Shown: positions 5,764 through 5,877 of the stretch, piece after piece | Layout of the letters: each line of letters opens with the position of its first letter | Numbering within the stretch: position 1 is the stretch's first letter | Source: an uncultured Elusimicrobia bacterium | GTDB taxonomy: Bacteria > Elusimicrobiota > Endomicrobiia > Endomicrobiales > Endomicrobiaceae | Length of the DNA stretch: 5,877 nt | Assembly (NCBI GenBank): GCA_900321055.1 | Contig: ONUQ01000172.1 | Coordinates: 1-5,877 of the forward strand | Direction: 5' to 3' | Made by a program: the position numbers and the translations under genes | The notes under the pieces: model-generated | Told to the model about the DNA's origin: nothing | Database searches by the model: none | The model's input: the letters and a program-made list of their open reading frames with translations, nothing else

Positions 5764-5877
5764 AGGTTCAATACATATTGGACTTTTAGAAATAACAATA
5801 GGGTAGCATATTTTTATTTAAAAAATCCATAGGAGTAATGTAATTTAAACCCTTATGAACTTTTTTTGTATTATACC
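5759..5877 (-). mobile_element. IS3-family-like insertion sequence, one end only
   Basis: The element appears to begin at TG in 5759-5760 with TGTAGAGGTTCAATACATAT and then TGGACTT. This resembles the terminal inverted repeats of the IS150-type branch of the IS3 family (TGTA at the tip, TTGGAC about 20 bases in). A transposase C-terminus ends 27 bases inside this tip on the minus strand, so this is the element's right (transposase 3') end. The element runs out of the window, so its other end, its target duplication and whether it is intact cannot be judged. It interrupts the MuF-C-like remnant. Confidence 0.7.
5786..5877 (-). CDS. IS3-family-like transposase, C-terminal end (partial)
   Basis: Entering from the right edge on the minus strand, the frame reads YNTKKVHKGLNYITPMDFLN and then KNMLPYCYF before a TAA at 5786-5788. 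The Y-N-x-x-R/K-x-H-x-x-L-x-Y-x-T-P-x-x-F block is the hallmark of the end of the rve integrase core in IS3-family (OrfB) and IS481-type transposases, just after the last catalytic Glu, which lies outside the window. The stop followed after 27 bases by a terminal-repeat-like sequence supports a genuine IS end. Only 29 codons are visible, so activity cannot be judged. Confidence 0.82.
   Translation of the reverse strand, partial: YNTKKVHKGLNYITPMDFLNKNMLPYCYF

Noticed and set aside
5580..5798. 72-codon minus-strand ORF crossing the remnant and IS end
   Set aside because: It spans the IS boundary antisense to the remnant and uses a different frame from the recognisable transposase end.

Overview
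This is an AT-rich bacterial window using the standard code, with good Shine-Dalgarno sites in front of most genes. It looks like part of the chromosome of an anaerobic, probably host-associated bacterium. The gene mix (PaaK-type ligase with a tandem-ACT protein, a TMTC-like membrane protein with TPRs, a zinc-finger anti-sigma factor, a DUF4015-type hydrolase and decaying mobile DNA) would suit something like an Elusimicrobiota/Endomicrobia-type lineage. That placement is a weak guess and nothing in the window fixes the taxonomy.

Left part, + strand (1-1418): the C-terminal end of a DUF4015-like putative glycoside hydrolase with a Ser/Thr/Lys/Val-rich tail, then a two-gene ECF sigma factor / membrane-anchored zinc-finger anti-sigma operon whose stop and start codons overlap (TAATG). 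An ECF-like promoter abuts the sigma start codon and suggests autoregulation, possibly with a leaderless transcript.

Middle part, - strand (1405-5006): an apparent operon read right to left from an extended -10 promoter. It holds a phenylacetate-CoA ligase family enzyme, a tandem ACT-domain protein 17 bases downstream, and 31 bases further a 594-residue multi-spanning GT-C/TMTC-like protein with C-terminal TPRs. The last gene overlaps the end of the anti-sigma gene tail to tail by 14 bases. The ligase and ACT protein form a recognisable pair, probably for aromatic acid activation with amino-acid or aromatic-acid sensing. The membrane protein may only share the transcript.

Right part (5035-5877): a small graveyard of mobile DNA. 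A gene remnant resembling the C-terminal MuF-type domain of phage/conjugative-element polyvalent proteins has no start codon, carries a one-base frameshift near 5428, and is cut by an IS3-family-like element. The element's terminal repeat begins at 5759 and supplies the remnant's stop codon. Only the last residues of the transposase lie inside the window.

I see no convincing new defence or regulatory system. The most informative points are the layered decay at the right end, the possibly leaderless sigma transcript, and the unusual acidic/tyrosine tail of the anti-sigma factor.
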